In this document: in pieces, positions 7,603 to 16,128 of the stretch
Layout: the number at the start of each line of letters is the position of its first letter
How positions within the stretch are numbered: position 1 is the first letter of the stretch
From: Prevotella sp.
GTDB lineage: Bacteria; Bacteroidota; Bacteroidia; Bacteroidales; Bacteroidaceae
NCBI GenBank assembly: GCA_017443345.1
Contig: JAFSNR010000061.1
Coordinates: 1-64,000 of the forward strand
DNA length: 64,000 nucleotides
Reading direction: 5' to 3'
Translations under genes and position numbers: made by a program
Notes under the pieces: generated by a model
What the model was told of the DNA's origin: nothing
What the model saw: the letters and a program-made list of their open reading frames with translations, nothing else
Databases searched by the model: none

Positions 7603-9273
7603 ATGTTGAATATGAGAAAAACAGTAATGATATGTTGTCTGCTGCTATCGGTGGCAGGCTGTCTGGCTCAGCCAGGATGGGTCAAGAACGCCTCGAAGTC
7701 GGTGTTTACCCTGAAGACTTTTTCGGCTGATGGTTCGCTGATAGCAAGCAGTAACGGTTTCTTCACGGGAGCCAGTGGTGAGGCTGTCAGTAACTTTACC
7801 CCGTTTAAGGGTGCTACTCGTGCGGTTATCATCGATTTCCAAGGGAAGGAACTGCCAGTAGTCAGCATCCTCGGTGCCAATGACATGTATGATGTTGTGA
7901 AGTTCCGTGTAAAAGGAAAGACACAACCCATGAGTATCAGTGCATCTACGGCTTCTGAGGGTAGCAACGTGTGGCTCCTGCCTTATCACGAGGTTAAGAA
8001 TGTGATGAAAGGTGTGGTGCGTAAGGCAGAGAAGTTCCATCAGAACTATGACTACTATACGGTAGCCATCACGATGCCTGAAAACAGCGTGAGTTGTCCG
8101 TTGCTGAACGATGCAGGCGAAGTAATCGGTATGATGCAGCAACCAGCCTCCGTCAAGGACACACTGAACTATGCCGTCGGAGCCAGTTTCGCAGACTCGC
8201 TGAAGATCTCGGGCTTCTCCATGAATGATGCCACCCTGAAGCTGACACAGATTAAGAAAGAATTGCCTGACGACATCACAGAAGCTACGCTGGCTCTGTA
8301 TCTCGCTAATAGTCAGGCTGATTCCATCACTTACGCAACAATGGTCAACGACTTCCTGGAGAAGTTCCCCAATGCAGCAGACGGCTATTCCTATCGGGCT
8401 CAGTTGCTGGCAGGCAATGGAGATTTCGCAGCTGCTCAGCAGGATATGGAACAGGCCATCAAACTGGCAGAAAAGAAGGAAGAAGCTCACTTCTCGTATG
8501 CCCATCTGATCTACAATAAGGAGATTTATCAGAGTGCACAACCCTACTCCAATTGGAGTCTTGACAAAGCACTCACTGAAGTCAGGGAAGCCATCGGCAT
8601 CAATTCCCAACCTACCTATCGTCAACTTGAAGCTGCCATCCTCTTTGCCCAGCAGAAATATGATGAATCCTACAACATCTATCATGAGTTGACAGATTCT
8701 GAGTTAAGAAGTGCTGAGATCTTCTACGCAGCTGCACGTTGCAAGGAAATGCTGAAGGACACGACAGCCATGCTGGCTCTGATGGACAGTACGATGAACA
8801 CCTTCTCGAAACCTTATCTGAAGGAGGCTGCTCCCTACCTCTGGGCGCGCGCTCAGGCCAAATTGAATACAGGGAAGTATCGTGATGCCATCACCGACAT
8901 GAATGAGTATGAGAATCTGATGAAGGCCACTATCGATGACAATTTCTATTATGTCCGTCATCAGGCAGAGATCAAGGGACGTCTCTATCAGCAGGCCCTG
9001 AACGATATCAATCGTGCTGTGCAGATGAATCCTCAAGAGATTCTCTATTACGCAGAGAAGGCGTCGCTTGAAGTCAGAGTCGGTATGTATGATCAGGCTA
9101 TGCAGACAGCTCAGGAATGTATTCAGATTGATTCTAATAACAGTGACGGTTATCTGTTCTTAGGTCTGGCACAATGTCTGAAAGGTCAGAAGGCTGAGGG
9201 AATAGCCAACCTCCAGAAAGCCCGCGATCTTGGAGACGCTCAGGCTGAAGGACTGATAGAAAAGTACAAATAA
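7603..9273 (+). CDS. Exported trypsin-like/TPR protein with degenerate protease domain
   Basis: 556 residues. A signal peptide (RKTVMICCLLLSVAGCLAQ) precedes a trypsin/HtrA-like beta-barrel of about 170 residues (NGFFTGASGEAVSN, YDVVKFRV, PLLNDAGEVIGMM) and then a long tetratricopeptide region (about 240-556; MEQAIKLAEKKEEAHFSYAH, ALNDINRAVQMNPQEILYYA). Comparison with HtrA shows that the position of the catalytic His (TNNHV) is SNFTP and that of the nucleophile motif (NSGGPL) is SVSCPL, so the triad is lost although the Asp position (YDVV) is kept. It is probably a periplasmic scaffold, not an active protease. Start could be 7603 or the ATG at 7612. It is followed by a bidirectional terminator. 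Confidence 0.75.
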   Translation: MLNMRKTVMICCLLLSVAGCLAQPGWVKNASKSVFTLKTFSADGSLIASSNGFFTGASGEAVSNFTPFKGATRAVIIDFQGKELPVVSILGANDMYDVVKFRVKGKTQPMSISASTASEGSNVWLLPYHEVKNVMKGVVRKAEKFHQNYDYYTVAITMPENSVSCPLLNDAGEVIGMMQQPASVKDTLNYAVGASFADSLKISGFSMNDATLKLTQIKKELPDDITEATLALYLANSQADSITYATMVNDFLEKFPNAADGYSYRAQLLAGNGDFAAAQQDMEQAIKLAEKKEEAHFSYAHLIYNKEIYQSAQPYSNWSLDKALTEVREAIGINSQPTYRQLEAAILFAQQKYDESYNIYHELTDSELRSAEIFYAAARCKEMLKDTTAMLALMDSTMNTFSKPYLKEAAPYLWARAQAKLNTGKYRDAITDMNEYENLMKATIDDNFYYVRHQAEIKGRLYQQALNDINRAVQMNPQEILYYAEKASLEVRVGMYDQAMQTAQECIQIDSNNSDGYLFLGLAQCLKGQKAEGIANLQKARDLGDAQAEGLIEKYK

Positions 9274-9310
9274 TAAGAAATCCCGCTTGAGAGAGCGGGA
9301 TTCTTATTTT
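9272..9310. terminator. Bidirectional terminator between convergent genes
   Basis: 9-bp stem AATCCCGCT (9279-9287) with AGCGGGATT (9294-9302), flanked by A-rich and T-rich sides, so it can serve both the plus-strand TPR gene and the minus-strand gldE gene. Confidence 0.8.
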
Positions 9311-10631
9311 ATTCTTCAGCAGGTTTTTCGTGAATGACAACCTTGATCTTGGAGATGCGGTGTTCATCGATTTCAGTCACTTCGAAGGTGAAGTTCTTGT
9401 AGTCAATCCGTTCATGAAGTTCAGGGAAGTCACCTTTAATCTCCAGAAGCAGACCAGCCAAGGAGTCTGCATCGCCCTCAACCTCCTCGAAGGTTTCGTC
9501 ATCGAGATTCAGGATCTTGTATAAGTCGCTGAGCAACGTCTTGCCCTCGAAGATGTAAGTGTTGGCATTGATACGAGTGTAGTTCTTCTCTTCCTCATCA
9601 TATTCATCGTTGATCTCACCAACAATCTCCTCCAGAATATCCTCCAACGTGATAATACCACTCGTACCACCAAACTCATCTACCACAATGGCTATGTGGA
9701 CTTTATTCTCTTGGAAGTCGCGCAGCAAGTCGTCGATCTTCTTCGTTTCAGGGACGAAATAAGGTGGACGTATCAGAGACTGCCAACGGAAGGTGGCAGG
9801 TTTCGACAAATGAGGCAGTAAGTCCTTGATATAGAGAATGCCTCGGATATTATCGATCGTATCCTGATAGACGGGAATACGAGAGTAATTGTTCTCGATG
9901 ATACACTTGAGTACCTCAGGGAAAGGCAGTCGGAAATCCAGATCGACCACATCCTGACGCGAGGTCATCACTTCCTTAGCAGTCTCATCGCCAAAGCGTA
10001 CAATGCCCTCAAGCATATTCTTCTCTTCCTTCAGCTCTTCCTTATCAGTCAGTTCAAGTGCCTGTTCGAGATCATCGACACTCAGCACATGGTTTTCTTT
10101 CTGAACCACCTTCCCTGCCAGAAGACCTGTCTTGATCAGAATCTCAGACAGCGGATAGAACACCTTACTTAAAAAGAGAATACTACCTGCCGTGAGACGA
10201 CAGAATGCCAAGGGATTCTGACCTGCATAGACCTTCGGCATGATTTCGCCAAATAAAAGCAAGAGGAAAGTCAGCAAGACGGTGATTACGATAAACTCCA
10301 GCCATACTGCGTTACCAAAATCCACGACATGCGCAATGAAATAGTTGAGCAGCATGATGATGGTAACATTTACCAGATTATTTGTAATCAGGATCGTTGC
10401 CAATGTGCGCTCAGAGTCCTCACGCAGTTTCAGGATCTTGCGGTCGGAATCATTCTTATCTTCATCGAGCTCATTCAGATGGTTAGGCGATAAAGAGAAG
10501 AATGCAATCTCGGAACCAGATGCAAGAGCAGAAAAAAGCAACAATACAGTCGCTAAAACACCCGAAATGATGGCTCCCGTTGTGGGAATCACAAACTGAA
10601 TATCACTCAGGGCTTGTTGAAGATAGTCCAT
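9309..10631 (-). CDS. gldE: Gliding-motility-associated protein GldE (CNNM/CBS family)
   Basis: 440 residues. An N-terminal CNNM transmembrane domain (about 20-200; motifs GSEIAFFSLSP, LLFGEIMPKVYA) is followed by a CBS pair (MTSRQDVVDLD, NYSRIPVYQDTIDNIRGIL, VDEFGGTSGIITLEDILEEI) and a CorC_HlyC domain (EVEGDADSLAGLLLEI). It is an inner-membrane protein of the CorC/hemolysin family; the GldE assignment rests on its position just after ssb, as in the mutY-ssb-gldE cluster of Bacteroidota. Molecular function is likely metal-ion related; involvement in gliding or type IX secretion is by name only. Its start lies 29 nt inside ssb. A second CNNM paralogue is at 56761. Confidence 0.85.
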   Translation of the reverse strand: MDYLQQALSDIQFVIPTTGAIISGVLATVLLLFSALASGSEIAFFSLSPNHLNELDEDKNDSDRKILKLREDSERTLATILITNNLVNVTIIMLLNYFIAHVVDFGNAVWLEFIVITVLLTFLLLLFGEIMPKVYAGQNPLAFCRLTAGSILFLSKVFYPLSEILIKTGLLAGKVVQKENHVLSVDDLEQALELTDKEELKEEKNMLEGIVRFGDETAKEVMTSRQDVVDLDFRLPFPEVLKCIIENNYSRIPVYQDTIDNIRGILYIKDLLPHLSKPATFRWQSLIRPPYFVPETKKIDDLLRDFQENKVHIAIVVDEFGGTSGIITLEDILEEIVGEINDEYDEEEKNYTRINANTYIFEGKTLLSDLYKILNLDDETFEEVEGDADSLAGLLLEIKGDFPELHERIDYKNFTFEVTEIDEHRISKIKVVIHEKPAEE

Positions 10632-10971
10632 CGTCTACGTTTGTTTTCGGAGTCAGCATTTCCATATTGTCTGCCCAGATCTCTGTGGCATACCTACGCT
10701 GACCTTGTTTGTCATCATAAGTCGTATAGCGGATGCGACCTTCAATATAGAGCTTATCACCTTTGTGAACATATTTCTCAACAATCTCAGCCAGTCGTCT
10801 CCATAAAATAACATTGTGCCAATCCGTATGATCTGGCACCTGAGTACCGTTCTGGAGCGTATAGCCGCGCTCTGTCGTTGCCAGGCGGATGCGAGCTACA
10901 GCCACACCCTGATCCACATATCTAACTTCGGGTTCCTGACCTACGTTACCTATCAGCATTACCTTATTCAT
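10603..10971 (-). CDS. ssb: Single-stranded DNA-binding protein without canonical acidic tip
   Basis: 122 residues: MNKVMLIGNVGQEPEVRYVD, DWHNVILWRRLAEIVEKYV, GDKLYIEGRIRY and RRYATEIWADNM are the SSB OB-fold. The tail after the fold is only ~15 residues and ends in LSSTSPE, without the DDIPF-type tip that recruits partners. The 3' end overlaps gldE by 29 nt and the 5' end overlaps the preceding gene by 8 nt, so the three are translationally linked. It may be a secondary SSB with another full-length one elsewhere. Confidence 0.92.
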   Translation of the reverse strand: MNKVMLIGNVGQEPEVRYVDQGVAVARIRLATTERGYTLQNGTQVPDHTDWHNVILWRRLAEIVEKYVHKGDKLYIEGRIRYTTYDDKQGQRRYATEIWADNMEMLTPKTNVDDGLSSTSPE

Positions 10972-11518
10972 CGATCTGATCTTTTGCTTTACCTAAATAA
11001 CGGAACTTGAAATTCTTACCTTTTGCTGAGGGGAACTGACTACGCTCATCCACCTTATCACGAAGGTGGTCAATGATACGCTCATAGCACTCCATACCAG
11101 AGACAGCCTTCACGCGAGCTACAAACTGGGTATCACGATACTGGAACTTTCCTGTCCCAGGTACGAGTAAGACACGTTTAAAATCAACAATACCCTCATA
11201 CCAACCTGGACGTATTTCGTTCAGACGTACCAATGCAGGAACAGGAGCTTTCGCATCCATTTCGCTGATGGGGTGCAGGGCCTTTTTATCTTTGAAGTCT
11301 TGCATAGTTGCTGCCTCTGTCTTAATAATAATGAAATAGACCCTTGGATGAATCTTATACCGCTTGGGATAAAAAACTTCACTTGCTGCATACTCACGAA
11401 TATCTGCCTCGAGGAGAGGATTCATCTCTATCTCATCGATTGAGCGCAAAAATTCAATGGCTTCATCCACTGTGGAAACAAGCGTTTCACGGTCAAAATA
11501 TCTTAAATACAAATTCAT
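10964..11518 (-). CDS. Conserved hypothetical protein (184 residues)
   Basis: The start is taken as the ATG at 11518 (MNLYLRYFDRETLV); a longer frame would run into tRNA-Gly. The protein is soluble with mixed alpha/beta character; features are FLRSIDEIEMNPLLEADIRE, an aromatic-rich YKIHPRVYFIIIKTEA and a C-terminus KNFKFRYLGKAKDQIDE. I do not recognise a domain. It lies directly 3' of a tRNA cluster on the same strand and upstream of ssb with an 8-nt overlap, hence part of the ssb-gldE transcription unit; mutY, the usual neighbour, is absent. Confidence 0.7.
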   Translation of the reverse strand: MNLYLRYFDRETLVSTVDEAIEFLRSIDEIEMNPLLEADIREYAASEVFYPKRYKIHPRVYFIIIKTEAATMQDFKDKKALHPISEMDAKAPVPALVRLNEIRPGWYEGIVDFKRVLLVPGTGKFQYRDTQFVARVKAVSGMECYERIIDHLRDKVDERSQFPSAKGKNFKFRYLGKAKDQIDE

Positions 11519-11551
11519 TTGAAAAAAGATTGTTGTTTTCCTAATAAAAAG

Positions 11552-11624
11552 AGCGGAAAACGGGACTCGGACCCGCGACCCCAACCTTGGCAAGGTTGTG
11601 CTCTACCAACTGAGCTATTTCCGC
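11552..11624 (-). tRNA. tRNA-Gly(GCC), copy 1
   Basis: Cloverleaf on the minus strand: acceptor GCGGAAA with TTTCCGC, anticodon arm CAACC-TTGCCAA-GGTTG giving GCC, T-loop TCCGAGT. 73 nt; identical to the copy at 11881. Confidence 0.95.
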
Positions 11625-11639
11625 AGAATTTCAAAAATG

Positions 11640-11723
11640 TGAAGAGGAGGAGACTCGAACTCCCACGTCGCAATTGACACTACCCCCTCAAAGTAGCGCG
11701 TCTACCAATTCCGCCACCTCTCC
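11640..11723 (-). tRNA. tRNA-Leu(GAG)
   Basis: 84 nt with a long variable arm; acceptor GGAGAGG/CCTCTTC, anticodon arm CTACT-TTGAGGG-GGTAG giving GAG, T-loop TTCGAGT, discriminator A. Confidence 0.93.
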
Positions 11724-11747
11724 AACAAAAAGCTGAATAAAAAAGAG

Positions 11748-11829
11748 TGCCCAGAACAGGACTCGAACCTGCACGCCTCGCGGCACACGCACCTGAAACG
11801 TGCGCGTCTACCAATTCCGCCACCTGGGC
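11748..11829 (-). tRNA. tRNA-Leu(CAG)
   Basis: 82 nt with a long variable arm; acceptor GCCCAGG, anticodon arm CACGT-TTCAGGT-GCGTG giving CAG, T-loop TTCGAGT, discriminator A. Confidence 0.92.
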
Positions 11830-11880
11830 ATTTTATTCATTAAGGCCATTCCCTAATGTCTCTTTTTTGTTCAACAAGTG

Positions 11881-11953
11881 AGCGGAAAACGGGACTCGGA
11901 CCCGCGACCCCAACCTTGGCAAGGTTGTGCTCTACCAACTGAGCTATTTCCGC
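11881..11953 (-). tRNA. tRNA-Gly(GCC), copy 2
   Basis: 73 nt, same sequence as 11552-11624; first tRNA of the Gly-Leu-Leu-Gly unit in the direction of transcription. Confidence 0.95.
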
Positions 11954-12017
11954 ATTTTCTTCGAATACTTAGCATCAAAAAATCCGTTTCTTCGAGGCAT
12001 TTCTCTAAATGCGAGTG

Positions 12018-12048
12018 CAAAGGTAATGCTTTTTTCCGAACTGGCAAA
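12018..12048 (-). promoter_or_regulatory. Promoter of the Gly-Leu-Leu-Gly tRNA unit
   Basis: On the minus strand TTTG (complement of 12045-12048), 19-nt spacer, then TACCTTTG (complement of 12018-12025), about 65 nt before the first tRNA. Confidence 0.65.
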
Positions 12049-12111
12049 CTTTTTCTCAGTTTTTTTTCAAAAAAAGTGCCATTTTATCGAAAACTGGCCG
12101 TTTTAGGCTAC

Positions 12112-13236
12112 TTAATCCATACGATTCAGATAATCTTCATAGCCAAAACGACGCAAAAGTTCCATACGCCCATCTTCGTGCAGAATACCTATTGCAGGAT
12201 GAGAAATACCATTAAAGGTGTTCGTCTTGACGGTGGTATAATGAATCATATCCTCAAAAATAACCTCGTCGCCAATCTGAAGTTCTTTGGGGAAACGCCA
12301 TGAACCCATAAAGTCGCCACTCAAACAACTGTTACCTCCTAAGCGATAAGTCAAAGGTTCCGTAGCCTTTTCCAATTCGACAGATTCTGCATTCCTTACA
12401 TCAGGCTGATAAGGCATTTCCAGACAATCGGGCATGTGACATGTAAAGCTGACATCAAGAATGGCTGTTTTGATACCTTTATCCTCAACCAAGTCAACGA
12501 CATGAGAAATCAGCGGACCCGTCTGCCAGGCAAAAGCACTACCTGGCTCCAGAATCACCTTTAACCAAGGATAACGTTTATGGAAGTCCTGCATCATGCG
12601 GATCAGCAGATCCACATCATAGTCCTTACGTGTCATGAGATGCCCACCTCCAAAGTTAATCCAGTTCAATTGTGGAAACCAACGTGAGAATTTCTCTTCA
12701 ATATGTATCAATGTACGTTGGAACACATCAGCCCCACTCTCACAATGACAATGACAATGGAACCCTTCGATATCTGCAGGTAACTGTTCAGGCAGTTTAT
12801 CAGCAGTAACACCAAATCGAGTACCAGGGGCACAAGGATTATAGAGCATTGTACCTACTTCTGAATATTCCGGATTCACTCGCAGACCTATCGAAACACT
12901 TTTGGCCCGATGATGGAAACGTTCATACTGAGATAGAGAATTAAACGTCAGATGTGAAGAGCAACTGACAATCCTGTCAAACTCTTCATCTGTATAAGCG
13001 GGCGAATAGGTATGGGCAGGAGCACCGAACTTCTCGAAAGCCAGTATGGCCTCAGATAAAGAGCTGGCTGTCGTAGATTGTATATATTCCCTGAAGATCG
13101 GAAATGTCTTCCACAGCGCAAAAGCTTTGAAGGCAAGTATAATCTCTATATCGGCTTTCGCCGCAACAGAAGCTATAAGCTTGAGATTGCGGCGAAGTCG
13201 AGTTTCTTCTATAATATAAATAGGTGTATTCATCAT
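12112..13236 (-). CDS. nspC: Carboxynorspermidine decarboxylase
   Basis: 374 residues, PLP-dependent fold-type III decarboxylase. Visible landmarks are the PLP lysine in LAFKAFALW (Lys37), HCHCHCESGAD, the phosphate loop NFGGGHLMTRKDY, EPGSAFAWQTG and the active-site Cys/Asp region GGNSCLSGDFMGSW. It decarboxylates carboxynorspermidine/carboxyspermidine in the alternative polyamine route found in Bacteroidota. The start overlaps the stop of the upstream histidine-kinase gene by 4 nt, so they share an mRNA; carboxyspermidine dehydrogenase is not in the window. Coupling to a signalling protein is odd and may be only positional. Confidence 0.9.
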   Translation of the reverse strand: MMNTPIYIIEETRLRRNLKLIASVAAKADIEIILAFKAFALWKTFPIFREYIQSTTASSLSEAILAFEKFGAPAHTYSPAYTDEEFDRIVSCSSHLTFNSLSQYERFHHRAKSVSIGLRVNPEYSEVGTMLYNPCAPGTRFGVTADKLPEQLPADIEGFHCHCHCESGADVFQRTLIHIEEKFSRWFPQLNWINFGGGHLMTRKDYDVDLLIRMMQDFHKRYPWLKVILEPGSAFAWQTGPLISHVVDLVEDKGIKTAILDVSFTCHMPDCLEMPYQPDVRNAESVELEKATEPLTYRLGGNSCLSGDFMGSWRFPKELQIGDEVIFEDMIHYTTVKTNTFNGISHPAIGILHEDGRMELLRRFGYEDYLNRMD

Positions 13237-14378
13237 TCTTTCTTTAATGGAATCAGGACACTGAAGGTACTACCCTCTCCTTCGACAGATTCAACCGTAC
13301 AGTCGCCACCGATCTTTCTGGCAAAATCCTGACAGAGTTGGAGTCCGAGTCCAGAGCCCTCTTCTCCTCCTGTTCCATAGGTTGTCTCACCCTTATGGAA
13401 GATAGAGCCCAGACGCTCAGCAGCAATTCCCACACCATGATCTCTGACACTGACTTTCGCGAAATCACCCTCCTTCGTCATAATAATTTCGATAGAAGAG
13501 TCTTCGGGCGAGAACTTGATGGCATTCGAGAGGAAATTACGCACAACGGTTTTCAGCATATCATTATCAGCTGTCACAACGAGAGGTGTGTCCCCCATCT
13601 GAAGGTCAAGTTTGATGCGCTTTGTCTGGGCAATCATCTCAAAGATCTCTACAACACCGGGAATGATATCATTCAGATCAAGATCCTGGATGACGACATT
13701 CAGACGACCTGTCTGACTCTTAGTCCACTTCAGCAGATTATCGAGCAGGTCGTGAACATCCTCTGATTCCTTATTGGCCTTATCCAACAGTTCATAAAGT
13801 TCGGGCCCTACCAGCTCTGGAGAGGTTGAAGCCACTACAAGATTCAGCACCATACGGATACTGGCCATAGGAGAACGAAGATCATGGGCGATAACGGAAT
13901 ACATCTTGTCACGATTGCTCAATGTGGCTCTCAACTCTGCATTCTGCTGTTCGATAATACGTTTAGCAGCCACCAAAGAGATCTGTTGCATCACACGCAT
14001 CACAAGTTCTTCCTTGTTGAAGGGCTTTGTCAAGAAGTCGCTAGCACCAACCTTGAAACCATGCACCAGATCTGCAGGTGTATTCAAGGCTGTCAAGAAA
14101 ATAATTGGAATGTCTTTAGTCTCATCATCCTTTTTCAGAATCACTGCCGTATCAAAACCACTGATATCAGGCATCATAACATCCAGAAGAATCAAGTCGG
14201 GATGCTCTTTCTTAGCCTGCTCGATACAGGTCGTTCCGTTATTGGCCGTGCATACCTGAAATTTCTCGTTTGTCAACAAAATCTTTAACAACAAGACATT
14301 GCTGACAACATCATCGACAATAAGTATTTTATACTCACTTCGGTTTATCTTTGATTCTAAAGTTTCTCCTACATCCAT
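13233..14378 (-). CDS. Response-regulator/histidine-kinase hybrid
   Basis: 381 residues, no membrane segment. Order: receiver domain (residues 16-135; phospho-acceptor Asp66 in LILLDVMMPD, Lys118 in LTKPF), a coiled linker, HisKA with H-box VIAHDLRSP (His165), then the ATPase domain with N-box (NFLSNAIKFSP), G1 DHGVGI and G2 GSGLGLQLC. This is an inverted hybrid: a kinase whose own activity is probably controlled by phosphorylation of the N-terminal receiver. It is cytosolic, without a DNA-binding output, and is followed by nspC with a 4-nt overlap. Promoter at 14412-14443. Confidence 0.9.
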   Translation of the reverse strand: MDVGETLESKINRSEYKILIVDDVVSNVLLLKILLTNEKFQVCTANNGTTCIEQAKKEHPDLILLDVMMPDISGFDTAVILKKDDETKDIPIIFLTALNTPADLVHGFKVGASDFLTKPFNKEELVMRVMQQISLVAAKRIIEQQNAELRATLSNRDKMYSVIAHDLRSPMASIRMVLNLVVASTSPELVGPELYELLDKANKESEDVHDLLDNLLKWTKSQTGRLNVVIQDLDLNDIIPGVVEIFEMIAQTKRIKLDLQMGDTPLVVTADNDMLKTVVRNFLSNAIKFSPEDSSIEIIMTKEGDFAKVSVRDHGVGIAAERLGSIFHKGETTYGTGGEEGSGLGLQLCQDFARKIGGDCTVESVEGEGSTFSVLIPLKKE

Positions 14379-14411
14379 TTCGGGTCAGTAATATATTACT
14401 ATTTGATTTTG

Positions 14412-14443
14412 CAAAAATAGTACAATTAATTGGAATTACCAAA
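14412..14443 (-). promoter_or_regulatory. Promoter of the hybrid kinase-nspC unit
   Basis: Minus-strand TTTG (complement of 14440-14443), 20-nt spacer, TATTTTTG (complement of 14412-14419), about 30 nt before the start codon. Confidence 0.65.
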
Positions 14444-14472
14444 TTATTGCGTCATTTTTTTACTTTTTCCAT

Positions 14473-14507
14473 AAAAAAAGCCCATCAGAACATATCTGAT
14501 GGGCTTT
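14473..14507 (-). terminator. Terminator of the tRNA-Asp unit
   Basis: 13-bp perfect stem (14477-14489 with 14495-14507), 5-nt loop, T-run on the minus strand; directly 3' of tRNA-Asp copy 2. Confidence 0.85.
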
Positions 14508-14508
14508 G

Positions 14509-14582
14509 CGGTGCGTACGAGATTCGAACTCGTGACCTCCTGCGTGACAGGCAGGCATTCTAACCTACTGAACTAACGCACC
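14509..14582 (-). tRNA. tRNA-Asp(GTC), distal copy
   Basis: 74 nt; acceptor GGTGCGT/ACGCACC, anticodon arm CCTGC-CTGTCAC-GCAGG giving GTC, T-loop TTCGAAT, discriminator G. Identical to the second copy. Confidence 0.95.
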
Positions 14583-14606
14583 AAGAGTGCTAATCAAAAA
14601 TTTATG

Positions 14607-14680
14607 CGGTGCGTACGAGATTCGAACTCGTGACCTCCTGCGTGACAGGCAGGCATTCTAACCTACTGAACTAACGCACC
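14607..14680 (-). tRNA. tRNA-Asp(GTC), proximal copy
   Basis: 74 nt, identical over its length to 14509-14582, separated by 24 nt; first in the direction of transcription. Confidence 0.95.
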
Positions 14681-14708
14681 AGAAAGCACTCTTTCTTATT
14701 AGCGGGTG

Positions 14709-14739
14709 CAAAGGTATAAATAAATTCCGAATCCACAAA
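14709..14739 (-). promoter_or_regulatory. Promoter of the tRNA-Asp pair
   Basis: Minus-strand TTTG (complement of 14736-14739), 19-nt spacer, TACCTTTG (complement of 14709-14716), about 29 nt before the proximal tRNA-Asp. Confidence 0.65.
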
Positions 14740-14779
14740 ACATTTTTGCGATTTTTTTGATGGAATCAGTATTTTTCTC

Positions 14780-15295
14780 TCAAAAAAGCAGCTGCATCAT
14801 CACTGCATCGTGATATTCTCTGCCATCGTAAAGCCAATCTTTGATTCTGACAGATTCCTTGTAGCCCGCCACTTTAAACAGATGATATGAAGCTTCGTTC
14901 CTCAGATCGATATAGGCGAAAAGCTGGTGCAGATGTAATACGTTCAGGGCATAATCTGCAATTTGGGACAATATATTTCTGCCATATCCACGTCTTCTGA
15001 AAGCATCCAGGACGATCAGCCCAACTTCTGCCCTCCTGTTACCAGGATCGAAATTCACCAAATCTACAATACCGACAATATCACCTTCGTTATTCTCAAT
15101 AATCATCCTGACCTGACGATCCATATAGATATCGTCAGAGGCGTGAGCTACATAGTCATGAAGGGCATATCTTGAATAGGGCACATTCGTCGTGCCGACA
15201 TTCCAGAGTTCTCTATCGTTCTCAATCCGATATAACAGATCCAGGTCCTCTGGTTCAATCGCTCTTAACTTGATCATTGAACTTTCTAACGTCAT
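14780..15295 (-). CDS. GNAT family N-acetyltransferase (RimJ/RimL-like)
   Basis: 171 residues. The acetyl-CoA fold is visible: IRLRAIEPEDL-like start (IKLRAIEPEDLDLLYRIEND), a central GIVDLVNFDPGNRRAEVGLI, the pyrophosphate loop RRRGYGRNIL and the C-terminal AGYKESVRIKDWLYDG. This resembles the RimJ/RimL/SpeG branch, which acetylates protein N-termini or polyamines; substrate is not predictable. It is the last gene of a long minus-strand run and overlaps the glycosyltransferase gene by 4 nt. Confidence 0.85.
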   Translation of the reverse strand: MTLESSMIKLRAIEPEDLDLLYRIENDRELWNVGTTNVPYSRYALHDYVAHASDDIYMDRQVRMIIENNEGDIVGIVDLVNFDPGNRRAEVGLIVLDAFRRRGYGRNILSQIADYALNVLHLHQLFAYIDLRNEASYHLFKVAGYKESVRIKDWLYDGREYHDAVMMQLLF

Positions 15296-16128
15296 AAATG
15301 TAGTTTTTTACGTAATATATCCGTCAGAGCTATGGCAGCACGAAAGTAAATAGCCATCTTGACTGGCAGTGCATAGAAAACACTCAGGTGGCTATAGTGC
15401 TTGCGGAAGAAAATCAGCATAGCCTTATAGAAGATGTGCACGTAACGGTAATCGCTTTTTTGAGTAGATTTCCCTTTGAAATGTGTAATCGGATAAGGCA
15501 GATACCAGTTCTCCCAACCGCCTTTCAACAGTCTATACGATAAGTCGATATCTTCGCCATACATAAAGAAATCCTCATCCAGAAGTCCGACCTCATCGAG
15601 GGCCTTCCGACGAAGGAAGCAGAAAGCGCCACTAATCACTTCTATCCTACCCGGCTTGTCCCAAGGCAAATGACTCATATAATATCGTTTCGAAAATCCG
15701 AGCATTTTCAGACATGACACCCAAGGTGTAGGTAGTGCTCTACGTGATTCCGGAGCCAGTGAGCCATCGGCATTGTGCATCATCACACCTGCCCCACCAG
15801 CCTTCGGATGTTCCTCCATAAAGCCGAGCACCTCACGCAGAGTATCCTTCTCCACAATGGTATCGGGATTGAGCAGCAGCACATATTCGCCACAGGCTTC
15901 GCGAATGGCAATATTGTTGGCTCGAGAGAATCCCATATTCTCCTGATTCACGATCAGACGAACCCAAGGATAATTCGTTCTCACAGTTTCCACACTGTCA
16001 TCGTCAGAACGATTGTCAACGACAAACACCTCGCCCTCAATACCATCAAAGGCTTGTTTCACGCTTTGAAGACATTGCTCCAAATAGTTTCGTACGTTAT
16101 AGCTGACAATGACGATGCTCAGTTTCAT
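15292..16128 (-). CDS. Family 2 glycosyltransferase (WbbL/rhamnosyltransferase-like)
   Basis: 278 residues. GT-A fold: LSIVIVSYNVRNYLEQCL, VVDNRSDDDS, metal-binding LLLNPDTIV region, ISGAFCFLRRKALDEVGLLD and the acceptor-side motif FMYGEDIDLSYRL. A short amphipathic/hydrophobic C-terminus suggests inner-membrane association. It probably transfers a sugar to a lipid-linked glycan for surface polysaccharide. It overlaps its neighbours by 4 nt on both sides, so it is translationally coupled within the recR-downstream run. No polysaccharide cluster is nearby. Confidence 0.88.
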   Translation of the reverse strand: MKLSIVIVSYNVRNYLEQCLQSVKQAFDGIEGEVFVVDNRSDDDSVETVRTNYPWVRLIVNQENMGFSRANNIAIREACGEYVLLLNPDTIVEKDTLREVLGFMEEHPKAGGAGVMMHNADGSLAPESRRALPTPWVSCLKMLGFSKRYYMSHLPWDKPGRIEVISGAFCFLRRKALDEVGLLDEDFFMYGEDIDLSYRLLKGGWENWYLPYPITHFKGKSTQKSDYRYVHIFYKAMLIFFRKHYSHLSVFYALPVKMAIYFRAAIALTDILRKKLHL

